The notes beneath the pieces were generated by a model. That model made no database searches and had not been told where the DNA came from. It saw only the letters and a program-made list of their open reading frames with translations. This document shows, piece after piece, positions 1 to 7,482 of a stretch of DNA of 11,953 nucleotides (the first letter of the stretch is position 1; every line of letters starts with the position of its first letter). The stretch spans positions 1 through 11,953 of the forward strand of contig JAAYZO010000434.1 of assembly GCA_012514865.1 (NCBI GenBank), written 5' to 3'. A program made the translations under genes and the position numbers. The DNA comes from Lentisphaerota bacterium (lineage in GTDB: Bacteria > Verrucomicrobiota > Lentisphaeria > Oligosphaerales > JAFGRS01).

Positions 1-16
1 GCCCCACGGCATGCCG
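1..16 (+). repeat. REP core, partial third copy at the window edge
   Basis: GCCCCACGGCATGCCG is identical to 61-76, giving a direct repeat with a 60-bp period. The right arm diverges after base 16 (CGCA in place of TGGGG), so the palindrome is reduced to CGGCATGCCG. A GTA that would complete a GTAG head would lie just outside the window and cannot be seen. Confidence 0.6.
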
Positions 17-824
17 CGCATCCGGCCCCCCTCGCGGCACCGCCGCGGGGGGCCTCCGTAGCCCCACGGCATGCCGTGGGGGTTACCCATATCACGGGGC
101 GCCGGTGAGCGAGGCAGGCCCTGAACACGGCCTGCTCCATGGGCGACAGGAAGCCGGAGATGACGACCTCGCCGGGCCTGAGCGGCAGGCGGCCATGCCG
201 TTCAGCCGCGCTTCGCGAGGCAAGGAAGCCCACCTTCGGCATGTCGAGCAGGGCACGGTTGCCGAGGTAGCTGGGTTCGGTGCCCTGCATGACCGCGGCG
301 AAGTTCTCGGGGTTGTGGCGGATGTAGGCGCGGATGGCCTCGAGGGCAGCCGCATCGCGCGGTCGCATGTCATAGAAACGGCTCTGCCATGGTTTCGCCC
401 CGAGCGCGCGCGAGACCGCGCTCTTGTAGGAGCGCAGGATGGTCGGCACCGAGCCGGCCACCGGCTTGCCGAAGGCCTCCAGGGCACGGCCATGGCCTGC
501 TGCGGCTCCGACCAGCCGCAGCAGCCCATGCAGGTGGTTGGGCATGACCACGAAATCGTCCAGGGTGGCCTGCGGGAAGTGCGCCGGGATCTCGCGCCAG
601 CACTGGTCCGCGATGGTGCCGGCGGCGTTCAGGACCATGCGACCGTTGACGACGGTGCCGAACACCGAGCGCATGTTCTGGGTGGAGAGGGTCAGGAAGT
701 ACCACCCCGGGCTGGTGTAGTCCCAGCCCTGGAGGCGGAGGTGTCCGCGGGGGTCCGCGGCATGCCGTGGACCTACGGAGGGTGCAGCCGCGGCGTGTCG
801 CGGCCCTGCCGATGGCGCCTGCAT
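1..824 (-). CDS. REP-associated tyrosine transposase (Y1/HUH, RAYT) with SLOG-like C-terminal extension; partial, runs off left edge
   Basis: RAYTs are single-strand DNA nucleases of the IS200-like Y1 family that recognise REP hairpins with a GTAG foot. I translated the frame by hand; it is open from ATG 824 to base 1 (274 codons) with no stop, so the 3' end lies outside the window. Visible signatures are an N-terminal core 'YTSPGWYFLTLSTQN' (36-50), HUH motif NHLHG (96-100, H97 and H99), WQSRF (146-150) and YIRHNP (167-172). Y167 aligns with the catalytic tyrosine of the E. coli YIxxNP motif. Residues about 187-246 (GNRALLDMPKVGF, then VISGFLSPMEQAVF and RPVIWV) resemble the beginning of a DprA/SLOG-like Rossmann domain seen fused to some RAYTs; this is recognition from memory. 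From residue 249 on, the frame is read through REP DNA. The start is supported by GGGGAGG 7 nt upstream and an in-frame TGA further upstream. The nuclease core looks intact; the C-terminus probably is not. Confidence 0.85.
   Translation of the reverse strand, partial: MQAPSAGPRHAAAAPSVGPRHAADPRGHLRLQGWDYTSPGWYFLTLSTQNMRSVFGTVVNGRMVLNAAGTIADQCWREIPAHFPQATLDDFVVMPNHLHGLLRLVGAAAGHGRALEAFGKPVAGSVPTILRSYKSAVSRALGAKPWQSRFYDMRPRDAAALEAIRAYIRHNPENFAAVMQGTEPSYLGNRALLDMPKVGFLASRSAAERHGRLPLRPGEVVISGFLSPMEQAVFRACLAHRRPVIWVTPTACRGATEAPRGGAARGAGCAACRG
27..52. repeat. Strong GC hairpin between the two left REP copies
   Basis: CCCCC (27-31) plus CGCGGC (33-38) pair with GCCGCGGGGGG (42-52) around an ACC loop, with T32 bulged. 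The stem has 11 G-C pairs. With the flanking REP cores this resembles the hairpin clusters (BIME-like) in which REPs occur. There is no T tract on either side, so it does not look like an intrinsic terminator. Confidence 0.55.
53..81 (+). repeat. REP element, left copy (GTAG head plus hairpin)
   Basis: CCTCCGTAG (53-61) is followed directly by the perfect 20-nt palindrome CCCCACGGCATGCCGTGGGG (62-81). A GTAG tetranucleotide at the foot of a hairpin is the classic REP layout recognised by RAYT proteins. This copy points rightward into the transposase gene and overlaps its open frame at residues about 248-258. The opposite-facing partner is at 753-781. Confidence 0.8.
753..781 (-). repeat. REP element, right copy (inverted relative to left copy)
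   Basis: Read on the minus strand from 781: CCTCCGTAG, then GTCCACGGCATGCCGCGGAC (772 to 753). Head and core (CCACGGCATGCCG) match the left REP. Two base pairs at the stem foot differ in a compensatory way (C-G to G-C, C-G to T-A), and one internal A-T pair has become A-C. It overlaps transposase codons about 15-24. Confidence 0.8.
788..803 (-). repeat. REP-like degenerate hairpin near the RAYT start codon
   Basis: On the minus strand CCGCGACACGCCGCGG matches the right REP core CCACGGCATGCCGCGG at 13 of 16 positions and lies 33 bp from it. It forms CCGCG/CGCGG with a 6-nt loop but lacks a GTAG head. It encodes PRHAA at transposase residues 8-12, and the true REP encodes PRHAA again at 19-23. 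Confidence 0.4.
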
Positions 825-831
825 GGCGAAG

Positions 832-838
832 CCTCCCC
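832..838 (-). promoter_or_regulatory. Shine-Dalgarno of the RAYT gene
   Basis: On the minus strand GGGGAGG lies 7 nt before ATG 824. It is the strongest ribosome-binding site seen in the window. It decides the start, because no other ATG in this frame lies before the conserved core and an in-frame TGA lies just upstream. Confidence 0.75.
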
Positions 839-871
839 GCTCTGCTCACTGCCCGTCATGGCTCCCGAGTC

Positions 872-900
872 ATTCTATCCCGCTTGGGCGGGGCCTTCAA
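872..900 (-). promoter_or_regulatory. Putative sigma70 promoter for the RAYT gene
   Basis: Minus strand: TTGAAG (895-900, 4/6 to TTGACA), a 17-nt spacer, then TAGAAT (872-877, 5/6 to TATAAT). Transcription would begin around 865, leaving a leader of about 40 nt before ATG 824. The site sits in the gap after the deacetylase stop, so it would give the transposase its own transcription. The spacer contains a 5-bp inverted repeat (CCCGC/GCGGG, 879-892). Consensus matches only; unverified. Confidence 0.45.
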
Positions 901-918
901 GGGGAGGCGCGGGGCCGG

Positions 919-2394
919 TCAGGGCTGCAGGCGGGTGACGAAGAGTCGGATGGGCTCCTGGGCGAGGGTGGCGTTGATCTCGGCGACCCAGTAGCGGGGT
1001 CCGGCCGTCCAGGCGGGGTCCGGGTGCGGTGCGGGGAGGTCGGCGGTGAGGGCGATGGCCTGTCCGGCGGGGAGGGCGGTGGCGGTGCAGGTGACCACGC
1101 CGGGTTGGAAGGCGAGTGGCAGACGGAAGCGCACGTGGATGTCGCTGAGGTCGGCGGTGGCAGGTGCCTCGAGGGTGAGCGTGAGGCGTCCGGCTTCCGT
1201 GAGGATTGTGGCGCGCAGGCCGGGGAAGTCGGCGCCGTCGCGGCGCGCGTCAGCCGTGTCGGCCTCGGCGGGGATCTCGATGTGGCCGACGCGCCGGGGC
1301 GGGGACAGGCTTGGGCGGTGGGGGAGGTTGAGGATGGTCGCATCGCCCTGGCGGCGGAGGTCGATCGGCTGTCCATCGAGGCGGGCGGCGCGGACCGCGG
1401 TGCCGCGGGCGAGGCAGGTCAGCGGGACGGCGTCGCCGAGGTCGCCGGGGTGGGCCCGGGTGATGACGACGCGCCGGCGGGTGGCGGTGCTGGATGCGGT
1501 GTCGATCTGGAGGCGTGCCGTGGCGGCCTGGCGGGCATAGGCGGCCCACTCGGTGAGGCTGCAGTACCACCACTCCGGTCGGCCGGCGATGGTCTGGAAG
1601 ACCGCATCGAGCTTGGCCCACTCCTCGCCCTGCTGCCACGGGTGCACGCCGAGGTGCAGGCCGTGCGACAGCTTCCGGTAGCTCTCCGGCCAGCGCTCGA
1701 CCGGCTTGGCGAGCTGGGCGGCGAAGGCCTCGGCGTCGACGACGCGGTCGCCGGGGACGACCTGCCAGCTTGTCGAGCACTCGCCAGGCGCGAGGTGCGG
1801 GTTGTCGCGCACGAAGGTGGCATAGACGCAGTGGTGGTAGCCGGCACGGCGCACGGCCTCGGTGATGATGGGGAAGGCCTCCGGGCGGGCGTCGTCGCGG
1901 AAGAGTCCATACGGGAAGGCGAGCGAGTTCAGGGTGGTGTCGGTGTCGTCCTCGCGGTTGATGCGGTTGGCGCAGAGCTCCCACCAGATCTGGCCGGCGC
2001 TGAGTTCGGTGAGCCTCGGGTGGGTCATGCTGTGGCCGCCGATCGAGCAGCCGTCCTGCATGAGCTGGCGGCAGAAGGCGGGTCCGAAACGGTCCGCCTT
2101 GTCGTTCTGGGTGAGGTAGAAGGTGCCCTTGAGGCCGACGCGGGCCATGTGCTCGCGCATGGTGAGGCTATTGAGGTTGCAGTCGTCCCAGCGGGCTGAG
2201 AAGGCCCACTCGCGGGCATCGTAGACCGGCGCGATGCTCAGGTCCAGCGCCGCCGTGTCGCCCTCGAGGTCGATCTCGAGGATCTGCTCGTAGCGCCGTG
2301 GCGGGTCCACGGGCGCCGGCGGTTCGGCCGCGGCGGCGGTGAGGCCCAGGAGGAGTGCCGCGGCGCTGCTGCTGATCAGGCATCCGTTCTGCAT
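919..2394 (-). CDS. Secreted polysaccharide deacetylase-like protein (NodB homology domain)
   Basis: The protein has 491 residues and probably removes N- or O-acetyl groups from a glycan outside the cytoplasm. Residues 1-23 form a hydrophobic alanine/leucine-rich segment ending AAAAEPP, read as a signal peptide, although it lacks the usual positive N-region. NodB motifs are visible: RWDDC (68-72) stands for the usual TFDDG and keeps both aspartates; GGHSMTHP (119-126) supplies H121 and H125 for metal; FPYG (160-163) is motif 3; HLGVHPW (247-253) fits motif 5. Residues about 290-491 form an unassigned, probably beta-rich C-terminal region. ATG 2394 is chosen because AGGAG lies 11 nt upstream and the signal peptide follows; earlier in-frame starts give only arginine-rich sequence antisense to, or out of frame with, the neighbour. 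It overlaps the preceding fusion gene by 19 bp. The substrate cannot be told. Confidence 0.85.
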   Translation of the reverse strand: MQNGCLISSSAAALLLGLTAAAAEPPAPVDPPRRYEQILEIDLEGDTAALDLSIAPVYDAREWAFSARWDDCNLNSLTMREHMARVGLKGTFYLTQNDKADRFGPAFCRQLMQDGCSIGGHSMTHPRLTELSAGQIWWELCANRINREDDTDTTLNSLAFPYGLFRDDARPEAFPIITEAVRRAGYHHCVYATFVRDNPHLAPGECSTSWQVVPGDRVVDAEAFAAQLAKPVERWPESYRKLSHGLHLGVHPWQQGEEWAKLDAVFQTIAGRPEWWYCSLTEWAAYARQAATARLQIDTASSTATRRRVVITRAHPGDLGDAVPLTCLARGTAVRAARLDGQPIDLRRQGDATILNLPHRPSLSPPRRVGHIEIPAEADTADARRDGADFPGLRATILTEAGRLTLTLEAPATADLSDIHVRFRLPLAFQPGVVTCTATALPAGQAIALTADLPAPHPDPAWTAGPRYWVAEINATLAQEPIRLFVTRLQP

Positions 2395-3950
2395 GGCTTC
2401 GTGGTCTCCTGTCGTGGGTCGTCGCCGTCGGTGAGGTAGGCGCGCAGCGCCTTGAGGGAGTCGGCGGCGGCGTCGGGTCGGATCTCGAGGAACATCGGCG
2501 CCGGTCGCAGTTGGCCGGCCTGCCAGGCCCAGAAGAACGAGGCCAGGGAGAGGAAGGGGCCGAACGGGTTGTCGATGGGCTGGTGGTTGCCGGCCGCCGT
2601 GACCTGGTGGAGGTGGTAGCCGACGACCTGATCGCCGACGCTGGCGTACCACCGTCCGAGGGTCCAGCGTGAGGCGAGGGGGCCGTTGTTGCGGGCGTGT
2701 CCGATGTCGAGGTGCATGCCGATCTGCAGGCCGGTGCTGCCGAGGCGCTGTCGGAGGGCCTCGATCCAGCCGAGGCATTCGTCAGGGAGGCAGCCGAAGG
2801 TGCGGCGCGCGTCATCGGCCTCGCCGCGGGCGAGGTGCAGGTTCTCGACGCCGACCGTGACGCCGGCGTCGATGAGAGGCGGCAGGGCCTCGGCGCAGGC
2901 CTGCAGGCAGCGGTCGCGCGGGCGGCCCTCCGGATGCAGATCGCCGAGGGCTCCGCGCGGCGGGTGCACGGTGACCTGATCGACGCCGAGGTCGATGGCC
3001 AGGCGCACGCCCTCGCGCCAGGCCGGCAGGCCGGTCACGGCTTCCGCGGCGGCGTCCCAGCGCAGGTTGGTGAGGTGCATCGAGAGGCACCGTCCACCGG
3101 CGGCGCGCCAGTGTTGCAAGGCCTGTCGCAGTGCCGCGGGGTCGGCCAGCGCGGCGGCGTCGGCGCGCAGCTCCAGGCAGGGCACCGCGAGGTCAGCGGC
3201 GCGGGCGGTATCGGCGAGGGTGCGATCCATGGCCGACAGGCCGAGGAGCCCGAGCCACTCCTGGCGGCGTTCGGCCGGCCAGGTGCGCGGGTCGGCGTGA
3301 GGGAAGGCGACGTCCTGGCGGTGCCAGGTGCCCTCTTCGCGGGTGAAGAGGCTCAGTGCCGGCGGCGCGGCCTTGGCCTTATCGGGGTCGAGGCCGCGGA
3401 CGAGGTGGACCGTGATCCCGGCGATCTCACGCTCGGCATCGAGGTGCTTGTGGCCGACGATGATCACCTCGACGCCGGTGTCGCGGAGGACTCCGGTGAG
3501 CCAGTCGCGGTCGTCCTCCGGCCACTCCGTCGGTGGCCAGTGTGTGACCACGGCCACCGGCGCGGCGCCGGCCTGACGGAGGCGTTCCTGGAAGCGCGCC
3601 CGCTCGGCGCTGCCGATGGCGCCGTCGGCGCTGTCGAGCCCGAGGACGTGGATGCCGCCGGCGGCCGCGCCGGCGGGCTCCGACAGGCGCTGGCGCAGGT
3701 CGGCGGCAGTGGCGGGCGTGCGCAGGTCGGCATTGCCGGGGGTGATCACCCCTGGCAGTGCCGAGGTGGAGAGAGCGTCGAAGAGCCGCGCCGCGGCGCC
3801 GTCTTCGCCGGCGGCGGTGAGGTCGCCGGCGAGGGCGACCAGGTCAGCGCCGGCCGCGGCCGCGGCAGAGAGCGCCCAGCGCAGCGAGGCCTCCTGGGCG
3901 CTGTCAGCGCAGTCCGGGAGGTGCGTATCGGCGATGACGGCGAGTTTCAT
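2376..3950 (-). CDS. Metallophosphoesterase / xylose-isomerase-like TIM-barrel fusion protein
   Basis: This 524-residue protein has two enzyme-like domains. Residues 1 to about 215 are a calcineurin-like metallophosphoesterase: DTH (8-10), GDLT (42-45), GNAD (72-75), TH (136-137) and GHKH (166-169). The family's usual GNHD/E carries an alanine at the histidine position (A74), as related enzymes such as YfcE carry cysteine. Residues about 235-508 look like an AP-endonuclease-2/sugar-phosphate-isomerase TIM barrel: VHPPRG (328-333), GVENLHL (367-373), HLDIGHA (413-419), GYHLH (444-448) and FLEIR (487-491). E369, D415, H446 or H448, and E489 are plausible metal ligands. No signal peptide is present, so it is cytoplasmic. 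The ATG lies in an ATGA overlap with the ABC transporter stop, has no Shine-Dalgarno, and so probably depends on translational coupling. The pair could hydrolyse a phosphoester and isomerise or cleave the sugar product, but the substrate is unknown. Confidence 0.82.
   Translation of the reverse strand: MKLAVIADTHLPDCADSAQEASLRWALSAAAAAGADLVALAGDLTAAGEDGAAARLFDALSTSALPGVITPGNADLRTPATAADLRQRLSEPAGAAAGGIHVLGLDSADGAIGSAERARFQERLRQAGAAPVAVVTHWPPTEWPEDDRDWLTGVLRDTGVEVIIVGHKHLDAEREIAGITVHLVRGLDPDKAKAAPPALSLFTREEGTWHRQDVAFPHADPRTWPAERRQEWLGLLGLSAMDRTLADTARAADLAVPCLELRADAAALADPAALRQALQHWRAAGGRCLSMHLTNLRWDAAAEAVTGLPAWREGVRLAIDLGVDQVTVHPPRGALGDLHPEGRPRDRCLQACAEALPPLIDAGVTVGVENLHLARGEADDARRTFGCLPDECLGWIEALRQRLGSTGLQIGMHLDIGHARNNGPLASRWTLGRWYASVGDQVVGYHLHQVTAAGNHQPIDNPFGPFLSLASFFWAWQAGQLRPAPMFLEIRPDAAADSLKALRAYLTDGDDPRQETTKPCRTDA
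2406..2410 (-). promoter_or_regulatory. Shine-Dalgarno of the deacetylase gene
   Basis: AGGAG on the minus strand lies 11 nt before ATG 2394, inside the end of the upstream fusion gene. The spacing is long but usable, and it supports the short 491-residue form over the longer open frame. Confidence 0.5.
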
Positions 3951-5863
3951 GGGAGCATGGAGCCGGAAAGTGACGGCATGGCGACCCCGGGGGCGGCGGC
4001 GGGCCGTACCGCGGCGGTGTCCTCGTCGTCGAGACGGAACTGGGCGCGGTACATCCGCGCGTAGACCCCGCCGGCGGCCATGAGACTATGGTGGCGACCG
4101 TGTTCGACGATGCGGCCCTGATCGAGGACGATGATCTGGTCGGCGCGCTGGATGGTCGAGAGGCGGTGGGCGATGACGAAGCAGGTCCGGTTGTGGAAGA
4201 GCCTCTCGAGAGCGGCCTGGATGAGGAGTTCCGACTGGGTGTCGATCATGCTGGTAGCCTCGTCGAGGATGAGGATGCGGCGGTCGGCGAGGATGGCCCG
4301 GGCGATGGAGAGGCGCTGTTTCTGGCCGCCGGAGAGCTTCACGCCGCGTTCACCGATGAGGCTCTCGTAGCCCTGCGGGAAGGCCGTGATGAACTCGTCG
4401 GCGTGGGCCGCCTCAGCGGCGGCGCGGACCGCGTCCATGCCGGCGTCGGGGATAGCGTAGCGGATATTCTCGGCGATGCTGCCATGGAAGAGGAAGGGAT
4501 CCTGGAGCACGACGGCGATCTGTCGGCGCAGCGCGGCCAGTTCGAGGTCGCGCAGGTCATGGCCGTCGAGGGTGATGAGGCCGTCAGTGGGGTCGTAGAA
4601 GCGCGGGATGAGGTTGGCGAGGGTCGTCTTGCCCGAGCCGCTGTGGCCGACGAGGGCGATGGTCTGACCGGGCCGGGCGTGCAGGCTGATGGCGCTGAGG
4701 ACGGGCTGGCTCGGGTCGTAGGCGAAGCTGACCCGGTCGAAGCGTATCTCGCCATCGACGGCCTTGATGGCGGTGGCGCCGGGGCGGTCGGTCATATCGG
4801 GCGCGGTCTCCAGAATATCGGCGATGCGGTCGCCGGCGGCGAGGGCCTGGAGGATGGTGTTGTACACCATGAAGAGGTGCCCGATGGGCTGGTAGAGCTG
4901 GCTGACGTAGGCGCTGAAGGCGAAGAGTCCGCCGAGGGTGAGGGTGGGCTCGGGCTGCAGGAGCATCCAGCCGCCGACGGCGGTGACGACAATGGTGCCG
5001 AGACCCTGGACGAAACCGATCAGAGGGAAGGCCCTCGCCATCAGCCGGACGCCCTCCACCTGCTGGTCGAAGACCGCTTGGTTGGCGCTGTCGAAGCGCG
5101 CCGCCTCGGCCCGTTCGGTGCTGAAGGCCTTGATGACGCGGATGCCGCTGATGTTGTCCTGGAGTTTGGCGCTGAGGGCGCCGATGCGTTCGCGGATCTG
5201 GAAGTAGACGGGTCGGACGGTCTTGCCGAAGCGGTACATAAGCACGAGGAGCACCGGCACCGGCAGGAGCGCGACGAGGGCCAGTTGCGGGTGGATGGCC
5301 AGGAGAATGCCGACGGTGATGACCAGGCTGACGATCTCGACCAGGAAATGGTCGCCGACATGCGTTACCAGCATCTCGGCGTGACTGACATCGCCGGTGA
5401 CGCGCGACATGACATCGCCGGTGCGCCGCGATTCGTAGTAGCGCAGGGAGAGCTTCTGCAGGTGCGCGTAGAGGCTGCGGCGCAGATCGCGGACGACGCA
5501 GGCGCCGGCGCGCTGGATGACGCGTGTGCGCAGGGAGGCGATGAGGGCGCCGAGGCCGCCGGCGGCGAGCATGGCGCCTACCATGATCGCGACAACGCGC
5601 CCGGAGCGTCCGGCCAGGTCGGCCGACCAGGGCCCCTGGATGACCGGCGTCAGGCCGCGGTCCACCAGGACCTTGGTCAACAGCGGCTGGCACTTCTGCA
5701 GGAGCATGCCGAGGAAGACGCAGCCGGTGCCGAGGGCCATGGCGCCGAGGTGCGGCCGCAGGAAGGGCCCGAACGTCCGCCGCAGCCGTCGCCACTGGGG
5801 CTTGGCGGCGTTCTCCCCGGCGGCGCCGGCGGGGCGGCCGCCGAGGAAGGGTGGTGGTGACAC
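3947..5863 (-). CDS. ABC half-transporter, MsbA/LmrA-type exporter (fused membrane and ATPase domains)
   Basis: The 638-residue protein has the size and order of a homodimeric exporter half: a membrane domain (about 41-345, hydrophobic segments near 41-59, 88-110, 171-190, 192-209 and 281-302), then a nucleotide-binding domain. ATPase motifs are Walker A GHSGSGKT (406-413), Q-loop Q454, signature LSGGQ (510-514), Walker B ILILDE (530-535) and H-loop H566, all intact. The D-loop reads SMID where most relatives have SALD. The intracellular loop motif TGDVMSRVTGDV (148-159) is typical. The start is GTG 5863, with GGAG 6 nt upstream. A 61-bp gap separates it from guaA, and its stop overlaps the next gene's ATG. 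Relatives export lipid A, lipids, peptides or drugs; the substrate here is unknown. Sharing a transcript with a glycan deacetylase suggests an envelope role (inference). Confidence 0.93.
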   Translation of the reverse strand: MSPPPFLGGRPAGAAGENAAKPQWRRLRRTFGPFLRPHLGAMALGTGCVFLGMLLQKCQPLLTKVLVDRGLTPVIQGPWSADLAGRSGRVVAIMVGAMLAAGGLGALIASLRTRVIQRAGACVVRDLRRSLYAHLQKLSLRYYESRRTGDVMSRVTGDVSHAEMLVTHVGDHFLVEIVSLVITVGILLAIHPQLALVALLPVPVLLVLMYRFGKTVRPVYFQIRERIGALSAKLQDNISGIRVIKAFSTERAEAARFDSANQAVFDQQVEGVRLMARAFPLIGFVQGLGTIVVTAVGGWMLLQPEPTLTLGGLFAFSAYVSQLYQPIGHLFMVYNTILQALAAGDRIADILETAPDMTDRPGATAIKAVDGEIRFDRVSFAYDPSQPVLSAISLHARPGQTIALVGHSGSGKTTLANLIPRFYDPTDGLITLDGHDLRDLELAALRRQIAVVLQDPFLFHGSIAENIRYAIPDAGMDAVRAAAEAAHADEFITAFPQGYESLIGERGVKLSGGQKQRLSIARAILADRRILILDEATSMIDTQSELLIQAALERLFHNRTCFVIAHRLSTIQRADQIIVLDQGRIVEHGRHHSLMAAGGVYARMYRAQFRLDDEDTAAVRPAAAPGVAMPSLSGSMLP

Positions 5864-5869
5864 AGCAGT

Positions 5870-5873
5870 CTCC
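5870..5873 (-). promoter_or_regulatory. Shine-Dalgarno supporting the GTG start of the ABC transporter
   Basis: GGAG on the minus strand lies 6 nt before GTG 5863. No ATG precedes the conserved membrane domain closely, so this site supports the GTG start. Confidence 0.55.
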
Positions 5874-5924
5874 GGTTGCGTTAGCCGCGGCCGGATCGAG
5901 CGCCGGCGGCTCCCGGCGCCGGGG

Positions 5925-7475
<1,551 letters not shown>

Positions 7476-7482
7476 GGTGTGA

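Noticed and set aside
1..81. 60-bp-spaced repeat as the end of a CRISPR array
   Set aside because: Only two copies are seen, the intervening DNA is itself a perfect GC hairpin, and the repeats carry the GTAG-hairpin structure of REPs. No cas genes are present.
92..529. Minus-strand open frame of 145 codons ending at 92, considered as the transposase end or a frameshift product
   Set aside because: Its translation is Ser/Pro/Arg-rich noise. The neighbouring frame gives NHLHG, WQSRF and YIRHNP continuously, so no frameshift is needed.
879..892. CCCGC-TTGG-GCGGG hairpin as a terminator for the deacetylase gene run
   Set aside because: Only five base pairs, with no T tract on the minus-strand side; it also coincides with the likely promoter spacer.
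5912..5923. CCCGGCGCCGGG palindrome just after the guaA stop as a terminator
   Set aside because: At most four base pairs once a loop is allowed, and no T tract. The next gene starts 61 bp on, so read-through is more likely.
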